Source: Blastocatellia bacterium | Lineage (GTDB): Bacteria; Acidobacteriota; Blastocatellia; Pyrinomonadales; Pyrinomonadaceae | Assembly (NCBI GenBank): GCA_016789265.1 | Contig: JAEUQK010000010.1 | Coordinates: forward strand, 62,001 to 126,000 | Direction: 5' to 3' | DNA: 64,000 nucleotides | Shown: positions 63,801-64,000 of the stretch, one piece after another | How positions within the stretch are numbered: the stretch's first letter is position 1 | Layout of the letters: the number at the start of each line of letters is the position of its first letter | Notes under the pieces: model-generated | The model's database searches: none | The model's input: only the letters and a program-made list of their open reading frames with translations | What the model was told of the DNA's origin: nothing | Position numbers and translations under genes: made by a program

Positions 63801-63993
63801 GTTGCAGCTCATCGGCGAGGTATTCAACCTGTTCAACATCGCCAATTTGACGAATGTGAACGACCTCGTGATTCCAGTCGAGGGTACTCCGGTCAACGAG
63901 ATCACGACTCTTCGCGCGTCACAGCGTGCGACAAGCGTGTTCGGTGTTGGCGGACCTCGCGCGTTCCAATTCGGCGCCAGGTTTACTTTCTAA
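60823..63993 (+). CDS. Oar-like TonB-dependent receptor with carboxypeptidase-regulatory domain
   Basis: This is 1056 aa from ATG 60823. The ribosome site AAGGAG ends 6 bases before it. A signal peptide (LLTFIAFLFVFTTVAMAQ) precedes a CarboxypepD_reg-like beta-sandwich (GSLAGSIKDQQGAVVQNATVTVRN...). The plug domain has RQIENLPLNGRNFLDLAQLQPG. A large outer-membrane barrel fills the rest and ends with GARFTF, the terminal aromatic strand. The architecture is the Oar/SusC-like form expanded in Acidobacteriota. The substrate is not readable; such receptors import peptides, polysaccharides or iron complexes. No TonB or substrate-binding partner is in the window. Confidence 0.95.
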   Translation: MRRVLLTFIAFLFVFTTVAMAQEPFGSLAGSIKDQQGAVVQNATVTVRNLATNATKTAVTNQDGQYRVLQLQPGFYEVKAAAANFKQSVIESIQVQVGQVASGDIALEVGGATETVTVTSGGEAQIERTDNTVSGVVGTRQIENLPLNGRNFLDLAQLQPGTEKVDGGSFDPTKANFTGVSIGGQAGRSTQITVDGGSVVDNVVGTTVQNFSQEIVQEFQIGLSNFSLSTGASASGSVNVVSRSGSNEFKGNAFIYARDDKFAAFPSLSRLDAAHGLPAAAQATRIPFDRQQFGGTLGGPIIKDKLFFFGSYERNNQDGSSLYNPLRAPGFAGFSPNPFDETLFTVKTDWVINDKASSFFRYSFNDNEARGPFPPGSGILPRTSASGIFQSNDQIVTNRAHNFVGGLTYAFGSNISNNLVVNYSDFVNAIDPATVGVPEIRLNPEQDWRSGTNAVAPQDTPQKRFQLRDDVTWVKGNHTFNFGANYERTSIGGTFTFANPTRIRLFATDAAGNTLPLNTEADFLNLYVRDFSFGIGDANLPFNHDGNTINNRISFYGGDAWRIRPNFTINYGIAYRWDSNLWNHDLARPQIIAPLFEKGTAPSGRDNNNWAPRVGFAWDPFSDGKTVVRGGFGLYYDNTIDNLRLFERADLGPVGAEQFLVGTAVVSPLLNPYGGDGQFSRGQITLAQALALAPALRSDLESRLTGCTLTALECTGSVSGPIFSSNFQVPYSLQYSIGVQRELPWNLIAQVDYNYRKGLNEVNIFDINQADSVNGPRIAAFPHPIPYADSSAYSTYNGLLARVDRRFKNGLQFTASYALSSFKAFSNDSLGLGGAPTDLNNLRADFGPAGLDRKHRFVFSAVYDTPWFRNDSSWVKKNLLGNWTMSLISTSFSGTPQSVFLPDFVDLSGTGTFATDLPGTTAGAIGRSITKVEDLNALIRAYNSSLTPGQVDPYGTPMVRLAELPLDTQLGSDSVISQDFRLTKTLNFNEKFRLQLIGEVFNLFNIANLTNVNDLVIPVEGTPVNEITTLRASQRATSVFGVGGPRAFQFGARFTF

Positions 63994-64000
63994 GTAGGCT

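Noticed and set aside
1..64000. tRNA, rRNA, CRISPR arrays, intact insertion sequences, integrase or phage genes
   Set aside because: Read both strands in the intergenic regions. No cloverleaf-like or transposase/integrase motifs were seen, only the remnants listed.

Overview
The window looks like a chromosomal piece of an Acidobacteriota genome, probably class Blastocatellia (Pyrinomonadaceae-like). This is inferred from gene content, not from any marker RNA. The indicators are an Oar-like TonB-dependent receptor with an N-terminal carboxypeptidase-regulatory domain, an acidobacterial-type VWFA-related secreted protein, a delta-60/FG-GAP surface protein with 'YRPS' repeats, heptose and lipopolysaccharide genes, and many small secreted proteins of unknown function. 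Coding density is high, GC content is intermediate, most genes are on the minus strand, and several convergent genes overlap at their 3' ends. I see no rRNA, tRNA, CRISPR array, intact transposase or prophage.

Layout. 0-6 kb: priA, a small membrane-anchored protein, and an ABC-2 exporter operon with a TPR protein between permease and ATPase. 5.9-12.8 kb: a type IV pilus block with an O-antigen-ligase/TPR protein, two major-pilin-like genes (one with a good sigma-54 promoter), and a PilR/PilS-type pair. 12.8-16.3 kb: a cupin, a CHASE3 histidine kinase, gmhB and a heptosyltransferase. 16.8-20 kb: a giant delta-60/FG-GAP surface protein. 20-22.1 kb: a decayed accessory island with an ECF sigma-factor remnant inside inverted repeats, an Rhs remnant, duplicated C-terminal modules and small membrane or secreted proteins. 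22.1-27 kb: an epimerase, a K+ channel with RCK domains, and PBP1A. 26.9-27.9 kb: a scar where two genes have lost their 5' halves. 28-33 kb: prolyl oligopeptidase, a GGDEF-EAL protein, and a 90-aa secreted protein made of four GIIVAG hexapeptides. 33-42 kb: cysteine desulfurase, M43-like metalloprotease, a radical SAM/lipid glycosyltransferase pair, a large unrecognised membrane-anchored protein downstream of a third pilin, and an SDR. 42-53 kb: M14 carboxypeptidase, small proteins, and a sigma-54 activator/glnE/VWFA operon. 53-64 kb: pseudouridine synthase, D-aminoacylase-like amidohydrolase, cytochrome c, terC, a paralogous pair of secreted proteins (one frameshifted), pyrC, and the Oar-like receptor.

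The most interesting candidate is the GIIVAG-repeat protein (32846-33118). Its predicted mature form begins and ends with the same hydrophobic hexapeptide and carries two more inside. The four copies use different codons. The gene has its own sigma-54-like promoter and terminator, which suggests a small exported self-assembling or matrix peptide under the same type of control as the pilin.
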